Origin: Mactra quadrangularis
Taxonomy: Eukaryota; Mollusca; Bivalvia; Venerida; Mactridae
Direction: 5' to 3'
Assembly: GCA_025267735.1 (NCBI GenBank)
Contig: CM046311.1
Coordinates: 21,171,020-21,235,019 of the forward strand
DNA: 64,000 bases
Both the position numbers and the translations under genes were made by a program. Within the stretch, counting starts at the first letter, position 1. Each line of letters begins with the position of its first letter. Positions 1-14,400 of the stretch are shown here, in pieces. The notes below the pieces were generated by a model. That model saw only the letters and a program-made list of their open reading frames with translations. It was not told the DNA's origin and ran no database searches.

Positions 1-435
1 CTTAACATAAGCTTTCACAAATATATAAAGTGATCATATTTTTAACAACTTGATTTGAGTGTCATCGTGTAAATGATTTGTTTGACGTCACTGATTCCAA
101 TTAAGATTATATTTCACTTCAGAAAAAAGTGACTTTGATTTATAATTCAGACATACAGTAGCAAATACAGTTCCCTCCAAATTTCCCAAAGTTCTTAAGT
201 CTTGAGAACAAGTTATCATGAATACTGCAAGTAAATTTACCATGGCTAAAGCTTATTTATATGACTACGTCTATATTTATAATTATTCAATCATCTAAAA
301 TTGATTTTGGAATTTTCTTTCATGAATCTTTGTTTTTCGGCTATGTGTGGATATGTTTATCCTTAGAACAGAATTTTGTCCACGGCCTTTTTCAGGACAT
401 GGTACTAATTAAACGAACTGATAGTTTCTTCATAA

Positions 436-487
436 AGTCACACCACTGTGAAATATTTGAAGAACGCAGGTGAACAATAACTCAATT
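436..487 (+). other. Conserved head block of the unit (U1 copy)
   Basis: CACCACTGTGAAATATTTG followed by AAGAACGCAGGTGAACAATA is kept in all units that retain a head. Copies are near 9374, 21277, 30955, 40422 and 57684, including the diverged U7. Its function is unknown. Confidence 0.5.
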
Positions 488-2435
488 AGGCGTTGCATTT
501 GATGCAAATCTATTGATACATATTGTCTTGCAGTTGCCATTAATTATATTCTCTATGAAAAAGACAATGCATTGTATTTCAATTACACATATTGTTTAGC
601 AGGTGATGAACGCTTAAAAGGCTTATATATCATATTAAATGAGTTACAAAAAGGATGGTTCATATTCAAGCGCAGATAAGCAACTGTCACAATAATTTTA
701 TACTGAAATATTAGTTTTTGGTAAAAATCATACTTTATGTCGCATTTGGAATAAAATTACACCTTCCTATATTAGAGATACAATACTACACATTTAAAAG
801 CACATCGTAACCTTTTTAACGATACTGTGCCTACCGTGGTTAAGCATAACAGTTTGTGTTAACAAAATGGGCTAAAGTTGAAGTTCCAGCACGAATACAG
901 TTTTCGTTGTTTTTTTACTTTCATTGAGAAATTTGTTTGTGTTAGTTCTTGAAACTTTGGTGCCAGTAATTTTTATAATGTTTGCTTGTACCCTTCACAT
1001 GATATGACCATCACCGAAACAATTGTCTAAAAGTCATTTTTATTTGAAACAAACTTGGTGATGTCAATCACCATTATTATTTATATACGTGCGGGCATTG
1101 GGGTATTTTTGATTATTGGATTTTACATGAAGCATCATTGTATTATTTACCAAGTTTACCAGCACGGATATATTCGTGAGGTGTATTTTCTTTACTGATT
1201 GTACTTTGGATAATGTAATTACCACCATTAACAAATTACATTTCAGTTGCGTGTTCTTGTTAATGACACGCTAGACAGTTTACTAATCCAATTTAAATAA
1301 GTGAAATATGTTTTGCAAATCAGCGCATTACTTCAATCTCCATCTGTATCTGCATAGTTCGAATATTTTTCATGATTGGATGATTTGACGATGTATTTAT
1401 TAATTTGTCATTTTGTTTATTTATTAATTATCTACCTCGTCCTTTATATACCATACCATTAATTATTGTTTTTTATAGTGTACCAATAAACTGAGAAATA
1501 AACGTCGATGTCACGGTTATCTTAAGTGTTATAGACAGGCTATTGAAAGGAAAAAAAATCAATTTTTGTCTCAATAAACGAGAAATAGTTATTCTAGCGG
1601 CTTGCACATAATTTAAAAGTTCAAAATTACTATTGTAGTCCTTCTTTCGATTACTTACTTGCCAATTAAGCGGATTAAAATAAGATAATGTATTTTACGA
1701 TATTGAAGACAAATACAAGTCTTTATTTTAAGATGGTTAAGAGTGTGATAATTGCTTCAGTGTGGTTGTAGATAGTTAAATAATTAACACAAATAAATCA
1801 GATAACAGTTAATCAGACCAGGAATTACAAATATCCCTTAATCTTCAATGTTCAGTTTATCAAGTTGATTACGCTATCTGGTGACTCGGCTTTGATTTCT
1901 GATCAAACTCACTGGTCGTACTCCACCATAAAATGTAATTGCCAGCTTTCGGTAAGGTTGGAACTGAGAATATATATACAAAACTCAAAAACTAACCAGC
2001 CACACAGGCTAATATTGTATCACAAATTTTATTCACAACAGGAGTTCATGAACACTACTGTCATTTGTCTTATGTCTTTTAGGAGAATGAAACAAAAAGC
2101 CAATAAAATTCAACACACCATAAAGTGTAAAACTGCATCAAGCAACATGATATTGATGGTTTCAAATAATTAACAGAAATATTCAGTAGATATAAGATGT
2201 CATCTCTGCTTATAGAAGTAAAGATCCAATCAGACAGCTTCTAATGTCTTGTTTTATTATTTACTGATCTACGTTTATTTACAACGTAGAGGAAATTAGT
2301 TGGGACAAGTGATGAGTCTATTTTCCATTAAAAGGTTCCTAACATAATTGGTCACGAAGGTTTGCAATCTGAAATTGGTGTATGACAAATGTGTCAGAAT
2401 AGGGTTCTTGCAAATAGTTTATGATGTTATTTTTT

Positions 2436-2591
2436 GGTTGGTTCAACGCTGTTGCAATATATTGCATAAGTCATATCACGGCGGACAGTCAATATATTCA
2501 CTCTTCTTGGAAAGGCTGGATTAAGTAGTAAACCAGCTCCTAGGCACATACCTCCCTCCGTGACAGCTAATAACTTTCTTACATATAGTCA
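2436..2591 (-). repeat. SINE 3' relic, U1 copy
   Basis: The stretch with TTCAACGCTGTTGCAA, CACGGCGGACAGTCAATA, TGGAAAGGCTGG and CCTAGGCACATACCTCC matches, with many changes, the left half of the full SINE at 51172-51495. The tRNA-like head is absent. On the minus strand this is the SINE 3' part without its head. The same relic lies at the same place in every unit, so it predates the array. Confidence 0.7.
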
Positions 2592-4066
2592 ATTGTAATT
2601 TTCATGGTCAATCAGTAGACTTACAGGGTACTGACATTTAATTGTTTCATAGTCACTAGCATGTCAGCATTTGACAGAGATCTCATTTAACAGATAATAA
2701 TATAATTTGGCCAATATTGCACTTACAATTAACTGTGTGGTTGTAAAGAAAGTTAAGTAAGCTAATATATGTGGAATATTTATACAAGTTTGTCTCCAGC
2801 ATTTCTGTATATCCAGGCGTAGCCAAGTACGTTTTTAAAAAGTAAATGGTTTACACGCGTTGTCCATGTTGTTTTACCAGTACTGTCCACACCATGTAAC
2901 TTTTTGTAGGAGTGGCCCTGATAACAATGTTTTTGAATTGAAAAACGAGTCAATTAATTCGGTATTTAATACATCTTGTCACAAATACAAGTACGAGTAC
3001 TAGAGCTTTGATTCTGTTCAGGGAAAATGATCCATACATGTCATGCTATATTTTACGATTTGCTAATCGGTCATACAATTATATCTATGGACTTCCTATC
3101 GCTACTTGTTGGCCTTTATATGTAAATAGTCCGTCTTTGAGAGTTTTTTATGAATTTACATTTCTTATAATGACTGCTCATACGTTTTATTAAATGTTTT
3201 GGACATGACAGTTGGAATCAAATAGCATGACATTGTGTAAATTGTTTAACTGTAGGATATTGTATAAAAAGTTTTGACCATTTAAACGTACATAACGTCT
3301 ATTTAAAATGCTGCATGTGGCAATAATTTTTTTTTTAAAACTTTATTTATAACCAGGACTTTCAATATAACAATAAATCACCATACAAAGTACATATGGT
3401 GCAAATAAAAGTAAACGTTTGAACATCAGTTATGATTTCAAGCAAGTAGCATCTACTTAAATTACGTACATAAACGTAATTAGATTATGAAATTTATTAT
3501 TAACTAGTTGGTAGAATCAACGATCTTAAAATATCACACCGCATTCGGAAAATTTGTAGCAGATATTGGGACTGCTTTAATTAGGTACTCGGTAATAAAA
3601 CAAATTCTACAGCTCATGCATATAAAAGCAAGGCAATATTAAGAAAGTAATTTTTATTACACCTTTTTAGAAGAGGTTACACTGCCTTACTAGTAGTTTG
3701 TGCCTATCCCAAATACTATTGGAAATCGACTTTAAATACATACTTGAGAAAATGTGTGAGGCGTACGAACTCTAAATCAAAATCTAGCCTTATCAGTTTA
3801 TTGCCTTATTGTACATGTAATAGGTCAGCATTTTGATATAATCAATCAGGTCAAAATGTCATATTTATGTACTTTTGTTACTTAATACGTAACTTCTACA
3901 TAGTACTATGAATTTAAAACCAACCACACAATTAACTTTCAATATGAAACTTTTGTGTATATAAACGTATTATTAAATGATGTTTCATATAATCAAAACG
4001 GCTGTAAGCGTTTTAATATCATTTAATTGTTAAGTCATAACTTTATTAGTATCTTATCTCACTTTA

Positions 4067-4111
4067 ATTAATCGCTATAAGCGATGACATATACGACCCA
4101 TGGGATCTTGA
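4067..4111 (+). other. Most conserved block of the unit (U1 copy)
   Basis: The block centred on CTATAAGCGATGACATATAC, GACCCATGGGATCTTGAT is nearly unchanged in U1 to U6, including the otherwise strongly diverged U6. Copies start near 12987, 24977, 34604, 44168 and 51767. It is shorter than a gene and non-coding; it may be a binding or structural element, or the result of recent conversion. Confidence 0.5.
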
Positions 4112-5565
4112 TCCAATTTATTTATATAAGACACAATAATAGATTGGAAATCACTAAAATGTTACTGTCATCAATAATGATTTGTTAAGCAATATAATTT
4201 TATAAAGTATTTTATTGAAGCAGGGAAAGTTAAATCTGTCGAATTTCGTCTACAGTTCTTTTAAGTTACACGTAACAATATTTGAGATTGTGATTCTTAT
4301 AGTTTCATTTCTAAAGTCCTGAGAGTAACATTACAAATACTTGTCTTTTTAAAGTACACACAGAAATGCAAATGGTCGGAAAATTGTCTGCAGTATTCTA
4401 AAAAGGATTTTTATGTGTTAATGCTGATAGACATATGCAAATAAGAGAATATCTGAAGTGACTTTTATGAACGCTACAACGAATAATGTTTCTCAATATT
4501 TCAACAGTATCTTAATTTGACATCTGTGTCATCTTTTAGAAAAAGTGCAAATTTTGTTACATTGTTATAGTCGACTTTTATATGTTTATTTGATATCATA
4601 TTCAGTCTTACGTTAAGCATTTGGAATCTTTATTGACATTATTGGTAATTATTAGTAGAAGGAGAAATTGTTGGGATATGATATATAGACTTAAATAGTC
4701 CAGATTTATTGTAAATCATCTAGTGATGTACGTCATGCAATTGATTAACGAGTTTGTTTGACATTTTCTTTGGTATCATAGCTACTGTAATTATTATCTA
4801 CAAACATTTCATCATGTTCCTACAATATTTATACAATAGTTTTTGTGCTTTTATGATTGCTTCAATTTTTATTTGTTCCCGTGAGTAAGAAAGCATAACC
4901 GTTTAATTAAGCGCTGGCAGGATTGGGACAATAAAATGACTCAATTATAAGTTGTATCGCGTGCTAAGAAATACTTCAGGGTACTACTGACTTATCTCTA
5001 GACCATATGTTTTATTATTATAAATTGAACTACTTACATCTATACTTACATCTATATACACAAAATAGTTCATACATGCGATTAGTCCATTACATCGTGA
5101 TGGTGATATAGTTGATGAACACCTTGACCAGATATAGTCTAATAAATCTTCCAATGTCAATATCCAAGGTTAATATCGCTGCTAGTTTTGCTGGAGTTTA
5201 CACTTTTGTCGAAAAAAACAAAACAATGAACTTTTACTTACAAGTATCTCTATTCATTTTGCTTCAACTAACAAAAACTGTTTAATAAATCAAATGCATG
5301 TGCAGAACCTGGGATGTGAATCTTCATTTCTTAATTGGTAAACATGAGTAACTAATTATCCCAACAAAGATAATTTACAACTTTTATAAAATTATCTTTT
5401 ACTATAAAATTAAAGTCATAAATACAAATATGCAAAATCGTATATATGTATTTTGAAACCAAAACAAAGCTGAACAATGCAAAAAATAAGAGACATTACG
5501 ATGCAACTAAAATGTATACAAAGTAATAAATAGAACGAATTATAGATTCCCAAATCTTATTAGCA

Positions 5566-5600
5566 TGGACGCTTAATATAATTAAGCATGTGTGCTTGTA
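5566..5600. other. Imperfect palindrome conserved between units (U1 copy)
   Basis: CTTAAT-ATA-ATTAAG forms a perfect inverted core with partly paired outer arms. The same structure, with the longer GCACG and CGTGC arms, is near 14291, 26296, 35943 and 46980, and a degenerate form is near 53655. It could form a cruciform. No function can be assigned. Confidence 0.5.
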
Positions 5601-6872
5601 AGAATTGGAAATAGAATGCAATTATTGGAAACATGTAATTTCTATCGTACGTGTTAAACAGAAAAGAATATTATGTTAACATAACAGTAGACAATAATAC
5701 GAACGTTTGCACATAATGATGAAATTGCATTTTCTAAACAGTGATGACACAAAGGTAGCACGAATGAAAACCATTGCAACACCAACTCTTTCATTTAATA
5801 TATAAATGAAACTTTTATTTGCGCTATGAAAGCAACTTTCTGTGCATTGATATTTCCTGCATCGCACTTAAACAACTTCTTGTTGTCGAAAAGGATAGTA
5901 TAAACGATAATTACCAGATTGATCAATATATTGTTCGTTTAAAATAAGTAAAAGTAATTATTGCTACATTTGATTAAAATATCACTCCGGATTGAGATAT
6001 AAATCCAATGTGATTAACTGTGCGGTAACCAACATTCTCAAATAAATTGTTGCATGATTTGACCTTTACTATATGATCAAAATGAATGATGATAAGAGAT
6101 ATTGCAGTTAAACTATTCATACTTTATCGAGTAAATTCTTGCATTTTCTCTTTTTTTTTGGTTTTGAGATTGAACTTTATCAAGTTTTCAAGAACATCGA
6201 TATTGGACTTAGCTATGAAACATTTCATTATCTAGCTCATTCTGTTTTGTTGTATGTGAAGTTGTACTAGTTGATTTCTTGTTAAGAAGGGACATCCATG
6301 AGACGTTTATTACTTGTATTTTTTAATATTTATACAGTGAAATTATTTAACTATTTATTAAGCAGATATTGGATTTAAGTAAGTTTTATCACTACTTTTA
6401 TGGATAAGTTATTCTTTATTCTATATTCGTATAGCAATGATGTAAGGTTAGCTTTGTTTACTATGCATTCTCTTGATGTTTTTGTTTCTACTTATTGAGG
6501 AAACCTAAATCGAAATTTGGCTTAATTTTGTATACCTAATATTGACTGAATCTGATACTTCATATAAATGTATTCGTTGGATAGTTTAGCTACCTCTAAT
6601 GCAAATGGTTCACGTTAAAATACGTACATGTATTTAAAATGCATGTATACAATGTATTTTTATTTTCATCTAAGCCTTTGTTACATATTATTACGTACGT
6701 CTTAGATAATTAAGAATATATGAAAAAAGAACGACTAGATTATGTCTTTGGTATGTTTATGTACATTTAATATGTAAATATGTTATAGTTACATTGTTTT
6801 TTATATCTATTTTAACCAAAACTGCACGTGTCCTTTGATTAAAACATCTTACAATGAGACATCCATTACGGG

Positions 6873-6890
6873 TTTTTTTTTGGGGGGGGG
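6873..6890 (+). repeat. T9G9 homopolymer tract in U1
   Basis: A run of nine T followed by nine G stands where U2 to U4 have a GTT-rich stretch followed by AAAAGTAACC. It is a private low-complexity change and a possible assembly or sequencing trouble spot. Confidence 0.7.
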
Positions 6891-8445
6891 TACCGGCAAG
6901 AATGGCTATGATATAGTTTTATACACATAGAAGTTCCTTCTGTTTACATAATTAGTATAATTTACCCTTAGTATATGTTTCAATTCTGTTATGACATAAA
7001 ACATACTCTCAATTTAGTATAGTATAGCAATTCATTGTGTATATACACTGTAATAACTATATAATCATGTGACACAATCAGTTCTTTAATAGGAAGCCGA
7101 TACACCATTTATGATTCGTAATGTCGGTGTATTAAGACTTCGACAAACAAAGAAGTAACTAAAGTGTATTCTGTTCAGACTGCAATTAACCACAACCACA
7201 GAAATTATTAGGCGTTGTGGATTTGTGATATAAATTTATAAAAGTTTCGTTTACTGTAATAAATTTATTTGTATTTGATACTCCGTATTTTATTTAATAA
7301 TACACGTGAGCTCGCCAATTAAGCTTAATTGCGTGTTGAAATATCCAATCCGATTCCGAGGAATTATATTTGGATTTCTCGTAAAAATGATTCTTTTTTA
7401 TAACTTCCAGTAATAGAACATGAAAGATAGAATAATATTACGACTGCAATGTTATTTTATCTCTTACAAATTAAATCATAATCACAGTTTGTATAGTCGA
7501 TTGGCTTAAATAGAAATTAGTCACGCAAAGAATGATATTTATGACACGTTTTATACTAGGTAACAAAGCTTGATATGATTTGTAATATTTATGCTTCGAT
7601 ACAAAAAAGTGTATACCACATATTTAATCATAAATTTCAATGACATAAATACGGTAAAACTTTGTTTATTTTGTTAAATGTCGATATCTTTTCCGAGAAT
7701 GATAACATAATATGACTTGATTTACAAAACGACGTTGCTGTCGACTTCCATTGTACCGGTTAAGTGCCACCCATGAGTTTAAAAATTGGCAAAAAATACA
7801 TCGAAGATGTTTTCCATCGATTTTATGGCAAATTAATATTTATATACATGTATGTTGTTACACATCCGTTATTTGATGAAGAACTTATGTTTAGATATTT
7901 AAGTTTAATGAATGCTTGTTTAACCAAGTCACTTGATTCAAACATATATACATTTTTATCAGTTTGTCATCACATGGCTGACTGCTGTAGGCTAAAATGT
8001 TACAGGCTTATGCAAATCTAGTCTCTAGTTCCTAGGCCTTGTTAAATGTAATAGAACACAAATTGTCTACATACGAACTTGACCGGATACCATTAAGCTA
8101 CTTTAAAGGTGTTATACCAGATAAAACATTTATCTGAAGTTTTTACAATTGAACTACCTTCGTCTTTTCGAACATTTTTGATTACCTATAAACTCTCTTC
8201 TAACATAGTTATTTAGACGTTTATAAGACCTTTAACGTGTTTCATTCTAATATAACTTACAATTGTCATTCTTATTTCTTGACTCTAAACCTATTAGAAA
8301 CTTTCTATTAGATTATAAGAAGAAATATTACATTTGTTGTAGAATTGTACAACACAATTACTACCATACAACAGTGTACCGTATACACTCATGTGTATAG
8401 GTTCTAAACCCCTCATGATTGAATGTTGGTATGTTTTACTTTTTA

Positions 8446-8489
8446 GTTCGTTTAAGTACCGTGTCATGAAAAAGGCCGTGGACAAAATG
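8446..8489 (-). repeat. Inverted filler copied from the unit head at a U1 deletion
   Basis: AGTTCGTTTAAGTACC and GAAAAAGGCCGTGGACAAAA match the inverse of the unit head (about 373-418 in U1, TTTTGTCCACGGCCTTTTTC and on to AAACGAACT), with one small gap and a few changes. It replaces about 370 bp present in U3 (about 29372-29738). Confidence 0.75.
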
Positions 8490-11330
8490 GATATGATAAA
8501 AATTTCCGTTAAATGTTTACTTTTTACATTATGTCTGTCTGTGTGATGAAATTTAAGTTTGACGTCCTAATTTAGTAAATTTTATATTTACTGTCAACTA
8601 ACTTTGTGATAATGCAATATTGAAATTAATGTACGAATTGTAAATAAATACGTTTAGGTTTTCGTTACTTTCTGTTTATTTGAACTATTATAATTATGGG
8701 TTTTTCTATCATCATAAATTATGTCGTTTGTATAGCACTTTTTTGCTCGTCTGGTTTAAAGATGCAAGCCCACTTCAATCGAAAAATCCATTGTGTTTCT
8801 TCACATGAAATCATATTTAACGTTAACATGGTGATTTTTACACAAATACCCCGAAACAGAAATCCATCTTATAAATTGAGCATCTCATGTAATCATTGTG
8901 AAGCCATTATTCCTCCGTCTCAAAATACTCTATGCCCTTAACATCAGATTCCGCAAATATTTAAAGTGATCATATCTTTCAACTACTTGATCTGAGTGCA
9001 TCGTGTAAATGATTTGTTTGACGTCACTGATTCCCTTTAAGATTATATTTCACTTCAGAAAAAAGTGACTTTGATTTCTTGTTCAGACATACATTAGCAA
9101 ATGCAGTTCCCTCCCTATTTCCCAAAGTTCTTAAGTCTTGAAAACAAGTTATCATGAATACTGCAAGTAAATTTACCATAGCTAAAGCTTATTTATATGA
9201 CTACGTCTATATTTAAAATTATTCAATTACCTAAAATTGATTTTGGAATTTTCTTTCATGTCTCTGTGTTTTTTCCGCTATGTGTGGATATGTTTATCCT
9301 TAAAACAGGATTTTTTCCACGGCCTTTTTCAGGACATGGTACTAATTAAACGAACTGATAGTTTCTTCATAAAGTCACACCACTGTGAAATATTTGAAGA
9401 ACGCAGGTGAACAATAACTCAATTAAGCGTTGCATTTTATACAAATCCATTAATACATATTGCCTTGCTATTATCATGAATTATATTCTCTATGATAAAG
9501 ACATTATATTGTTCTTAAATGACACATATTGTGAAGCAGGTGATGCACGCTTAGAAAGACATATATATCATATTAAATGAGTTACAAATGGATGGTTTTA
9601 TATTCAAGCGCAGATGAGCAACTGTCACAATTACTGTATACTAAATATTTGTTTTTGGTAAAAATCATACTTTATGTCACATTTGGAATAAAATTATACC
9701 TTCCTGGTCACCGCAAATAAAACAATTCGACCTTGTGTATGTAAGCAAATGGGAATTTCCATTCCAAATATATAGACTTATGTCAATCATCATTATTATT
9801 TATATTTGTGAAGTCATAAGGTCATTTTGATTATTTGATACGACATGAAACATTATTTCATTCTTTACCAAGTTCAGCGCGGGTATATTCGTGAGGTATA
9901 TTTTCTTTACTGATTGTGCCATGGGTAATGTAATTACCTCCATTAACAAAATAGATTTCAGTTGTAGATCATTGCGTGTTCGTGTTATTAACACGTTAGA
10001 CATGTTTCACTAGCGTGCTTGCGTTTGCATCACATTACTAGTCCAATTTAAATAAGTGAAATATGTCTTGCAAATAAGCGCATTCCTTCAATCTTTATCT
10101 GTATCTGCTTAGTTCGAATGTATTTCTTAATTGGACGATTTAACGATGTATTTTTTATTTATCTATTTGATATTTTATTAATTAACTTCAACGTCTTTTA
10201 TATATTATACCAATTTTTATCGTTTATTTATATTGCAATTTGTACCAATAAACTGAGAAATAATGACAATGCCATAGTTAAAGGGAATTTTCTTCAAATA
10301 ATGTTTCAGTTGATGATAAATAGCCATTCTAACGACTTGCACAGTTTTAAAAGTTAAAATGACTATTTTCTTCCTTCAATTACTTACCAGTTTTTTAAAT
10401 GTAAATAGAATATGACAACGTATTTTCAATGTTGAAGACATATACAAGTCTTTATCTATAGATAATTAAGAGTGTGATTGAAGCTTATCCTCAACGTGGA
10501 TGTAGATATTTAAATAATTAACGCCAACAAATCAGATAACAGTTAATCAAATCAGGAATTACAAATATCCCTTTATCATCTATGTTCAGTTTTTCAAGTT
10601 GATTACGTTATCTGAACAGGTTTGCACATACACGTCAGTTTTATTTCTTGTCATGTTGATAAAGCGTGCCTTTATCGTAACCAAATACACTAGGCTAAGA
10701 TTCAGGGATCTAATTTACTGGTCAGTCTCCACCATAAAATGTAATTGCCAGCTTCTCGATAAGGTTAGAACTGTGAATATATAAACAAAACTATAAAGCT
10801 AATCAGGCGTACAGACCAAAATATGGTATCACACATTTTATTCACAACAGAAGTTTATGAAAACTGCTGTCATTTGTCTTATGTCTTTTCAGAGTATGAA
10901 ACAAAAAGCCAATAATTTTTCACACACCATAAAATGTAAAACTGCGTGTAACATGAAATGTTTGTTTCAAATCATTAACAGAAATATTCAGTAGATAGAA
11001 GATGACATCTCCCTCGTGAAAATAAAGATAAAGCGGTAAGTAATTTCTCTTAGACGAGCACCAGACTAATATACCAGTTAAATTTTTCATGCTGTTGATA
11101 AAGCGCTTGTAGAAGTAAAGATTCTATCAAACGTCTTCTTATGTCTTGTTCTATGATTTACTTATCTACGTCTATTAACTCTGTAGAGGAAATTAGTTGG
11201 GACAAGTGATGAGCCTTTTTTGTAGTAAAAGTTTCCTTACTTAATTGGTCACGAAGGTTTGCAATCTGAACTTGGTGTATGACAAATGTGTCTGAATAAG
11301 GTTCTTGCAAAAAGTTTGATGTTATTTTTG

Positions 11331-11496
11331 GTTGGTTCAACGCTGTAGCGACATATTGCATAGGTTATATCACGGCGGACAGTCAATATACTCACCCTTC
11401 ATAGAAAGGTTGGATTTAGTTGTAAACCAGTTACTAGGCGCATACTTCCCTCAGTGACAACTAGTAACTTTCTTACATATATGTTGTATAGTCATC
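11331..11496 (-). repeat. SINE 3' relic, U2 copy
   Basis: Same relic as in U1 at the same unit position. GTTGGTTCAACGCTGTAGCG and CACGGCGGACAGTCAATA are visible. It has no tRNA-like head. Confidence 0.68.
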
Positions 11497-14400
11497 TGTT
11501 GTTTTCATGGTTAATCAGTAGACTTACAGGGTACTGACTTTTAAGTGGTTCATAGTCACTAAAACATCAGTATTTGACAGAGATCTCAATTGACCGATAA
11601 TAATATAATTTGGCCAATATTGCACTCACAATTAACTGTTTGGTTGTAAAGAAAGTTAAGTGAGCTAATAAATGTATGTCTGAACAAAGAATCAAAGTCA
11701 CTAATATATGTGGAATAATTATACAAGTTTGTCTCCAGCATTACTGTCTATCCAGGCGTAGCCAAATACGTTTTTAAAATAAAATGTTTTACATGCGTTG
11801 TCCATGTTGTTTTACCAGTACTGTCCACGTCATGTAACTTTTTGTAGGAATGATTCGGATAACAATGTTATGGAATTGGAATACGAGTTAGTTAATTTGG
11901 TATTTAATACATCTTGTCACAAATACAAGTACGAGTACTAGAGCTTTGATTCTGTTCAGGGAAAGTGATCCATACATGCCATGCTATATTTTACGATTTG
12001 CTAATCGGTCATACAATTATATCTATGGAATTCCTATCGCTACTAGTTGGCCTTTATATGTAAATAGTCCGTCTTTGAGAGTTTTTTATGAATTTACATT
12101 TCTTATAATGACTGCTCATACGTTTTATTAAATGTTTTGGACATGACAGTTGGAATCAAATAGCATGACATTGTGTAAATTGTTTAACTGTAGGATATTG
12201 TATAAAAATTTTTGACCATTTAAACGTACATAACGTCTATTTAAAATGCTGCATGTGGCAATAATTTTAAAAAAAAATTATTTATAACCAGGACTTTCAA
12301 TATAACTATAAATCACTATACAAAGTACATAAAAGTAAAAGTTTGAACATCAGTTATGTTTTCAAGCAAGTAGCATCTACTTAAATTACGTACATAAACG
12401 TAATTAGATTATGAAATTTATTATCTACTAGTTGGTAGAATCAACGATCTTAAAATATCACACCGCATTCGGAAAATTTGTAGCAGATATTGGGACTGCT
12501 TTAATTAAGCACTCGGTAATAAAACAAATTCTACAGCTCATGCATATAAAAAGCAAGGAAATATTGAGAAAGTAATTTTTATTACACCTTTTTAGAAGAG
12601 GTTACACTGCCTAACTAGTAGTTTGTGCCTATCCCAAATACTATTGGAAGTCTATTTTAATACATACTTGAGAAAATGTGTGAGGCGTACAAAACTCTAA
12701 ATCAAAAGCTAGCCTTATCATTTTATTGCCTTATTGTACATGTACTAGTTCAGCATTTTAATATAATCAATCAGGTCAAAATGTCATATTTATGTACTTT
12801 TGTTACTTAATACTTCTACATACTACTATGAATTTAAAACCAACCACACAATTGACTTTCAATATGGAACTTTTACGTATATAAACGTATTATTAAATGA
12901 TATTTCAAATAATCAAAACGGCTGTAAGCATTTAAATATCATTTAATTGTTAAGCCATTACTTTATTAGTATTTTATCTCAATTTAATTAATCGCTATAA
13001 GCGATGACATATACGACCCATGGGATCTTGATTCAATTTATTTATATAAGACACGATAATAGATTGGAAATCTCTAAAATGTTACTATCATCAATAATGA
13101 TTTGTTAAGCAATATAATTATAAAAAAGTATTTTATGGAAGCAGGGTGAGTTAAATCTGCCGAATTTCGTCTACAGTTCTTTTAAGTTACACGTAACAAT
13201 ATTTGAGATTGTGATTCTTATAGTTGCATTTCTAAAGTCCTGAAAGTATACATTACAAATACTTGTCTTTTTAAAGTACACACATAAATGCAAATGGTCG
13301 GAAAATTGTCTGCAGTATTCTAAAAAGGATTTTTATGTGCTAATGCTGATAGACATATGCTAATAAGAGATTATAAATGCTACAACGAATAATGATACTC
13401 AATATTTCATCAGTATCTTAATTTGACTTAGATCTGCGTCATCTTTTAGTAAAAATGCAAATTTTGTTACATTGTTACAGTCGACTTTTATATGTTTATT
13501 TGATATCATATTCAGTCTTACGTTAAGCATTTATTATCTGTTATTGACATTATTCGTAATTATTGGTAAAAGTAGAAATTGTTGGGATATGATATATAGA
13601 CTTATATAGTCCTGATTTATTGTAAATCATCTTGTAATGTACGTCACGCAATTAAATAACGAGTTCGTTTCGCATTTGCTTAGGTATCATAGCTACTGTA
13701 ATATTATTAACAAACATTTCATCATGTTCCTACAACTTTTGTACACTAATGTTGGCGCTTTTAGATTGCTTCAATTTTCATTTGTACCCATGAGTAGGAA
13801 AAAATAACCCTTTAATAAAACGCTGGCAGGATTGGAACAATAGAATGTCTCAATTATAAATTGTATCGCGTGTTAAGAAATATTTCTGGGTACTACTGAC
13901 TTATCACTTGACCATATGTCTTATTATGATAAATTGAACCGCTTACATTTATATACATAGAATAGTTTATACATGCAATTTGTTAATTACAACATGATAG
14001 GGATAAAGTTGATGAACACCTTGACCAGAGATAGTCATATAAACTTGCAATGTCAACATACTACCATGGTCACAAACCATGGTGACAAATAGTTAAGCTA
14101 GTTATACGTTTACAATTTGAAAAAATATCTTTTTCTATAAACGTTAAACTCATATATACAAATACAAAAAGTTGTATATATTGAAACCAAAATAAAGTTG
14201 AATAATGAAAAAAGGAGACATTACAATGCAAACAAAATCAATGCAAAGTAATAAATCGAGAAAATTATAGATTCCCAAATCTTATTAGCATGCACGCTTA
14301 ATATAATTAAGCAAACGTGCTTGTAAGAATTGGAATGCAATTATTGGAAACATGCAATTTCTATCTTATGTGTTTCCAATAAAAAGAATATTATGTTAAC

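Larger units (their letters stand above)
1..8936 (+). repeat. Array unit U1 (head type A, middle type O)
   Basis: This unit aligns along its length with U3 and U4 at the head and with U5 in the middle. Private changes are a deletion of about 115 bp near 2200, a T9G9 tract near 6873-6890 where sisters have a GTTGTTAAAAGTAACC-like stretch, and a deletion of about 370 bp near 8445 filled by an inverted copy of head sequence. It keeps the roughly 200-bp middle segment (about 5170-5370) that U2 to U4 lack. The conserved block at 436-487 contains CACCACTGTGAAATATTTG. It has no mobile element other than the SINE relic at 2436-2591. Confidence 0.9.

Noticed and set aside
261..473. 70-codon frame repeated in U1, U3 and U4
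   Set aside because: It is conserved only because the DNA of these three heads is nearly identical. In U2, U5 and U7 the frame is broken by indels, and no domain or signal is recognisable. The true ATG start is also not kept in all copies.
3008..3193. 61-codon frame in U1 and U2
   Set aside because: It starts at TTG, not ATG, and a one-base difference (GAGTGTTTTTATG) breaks it in U3 and U4.
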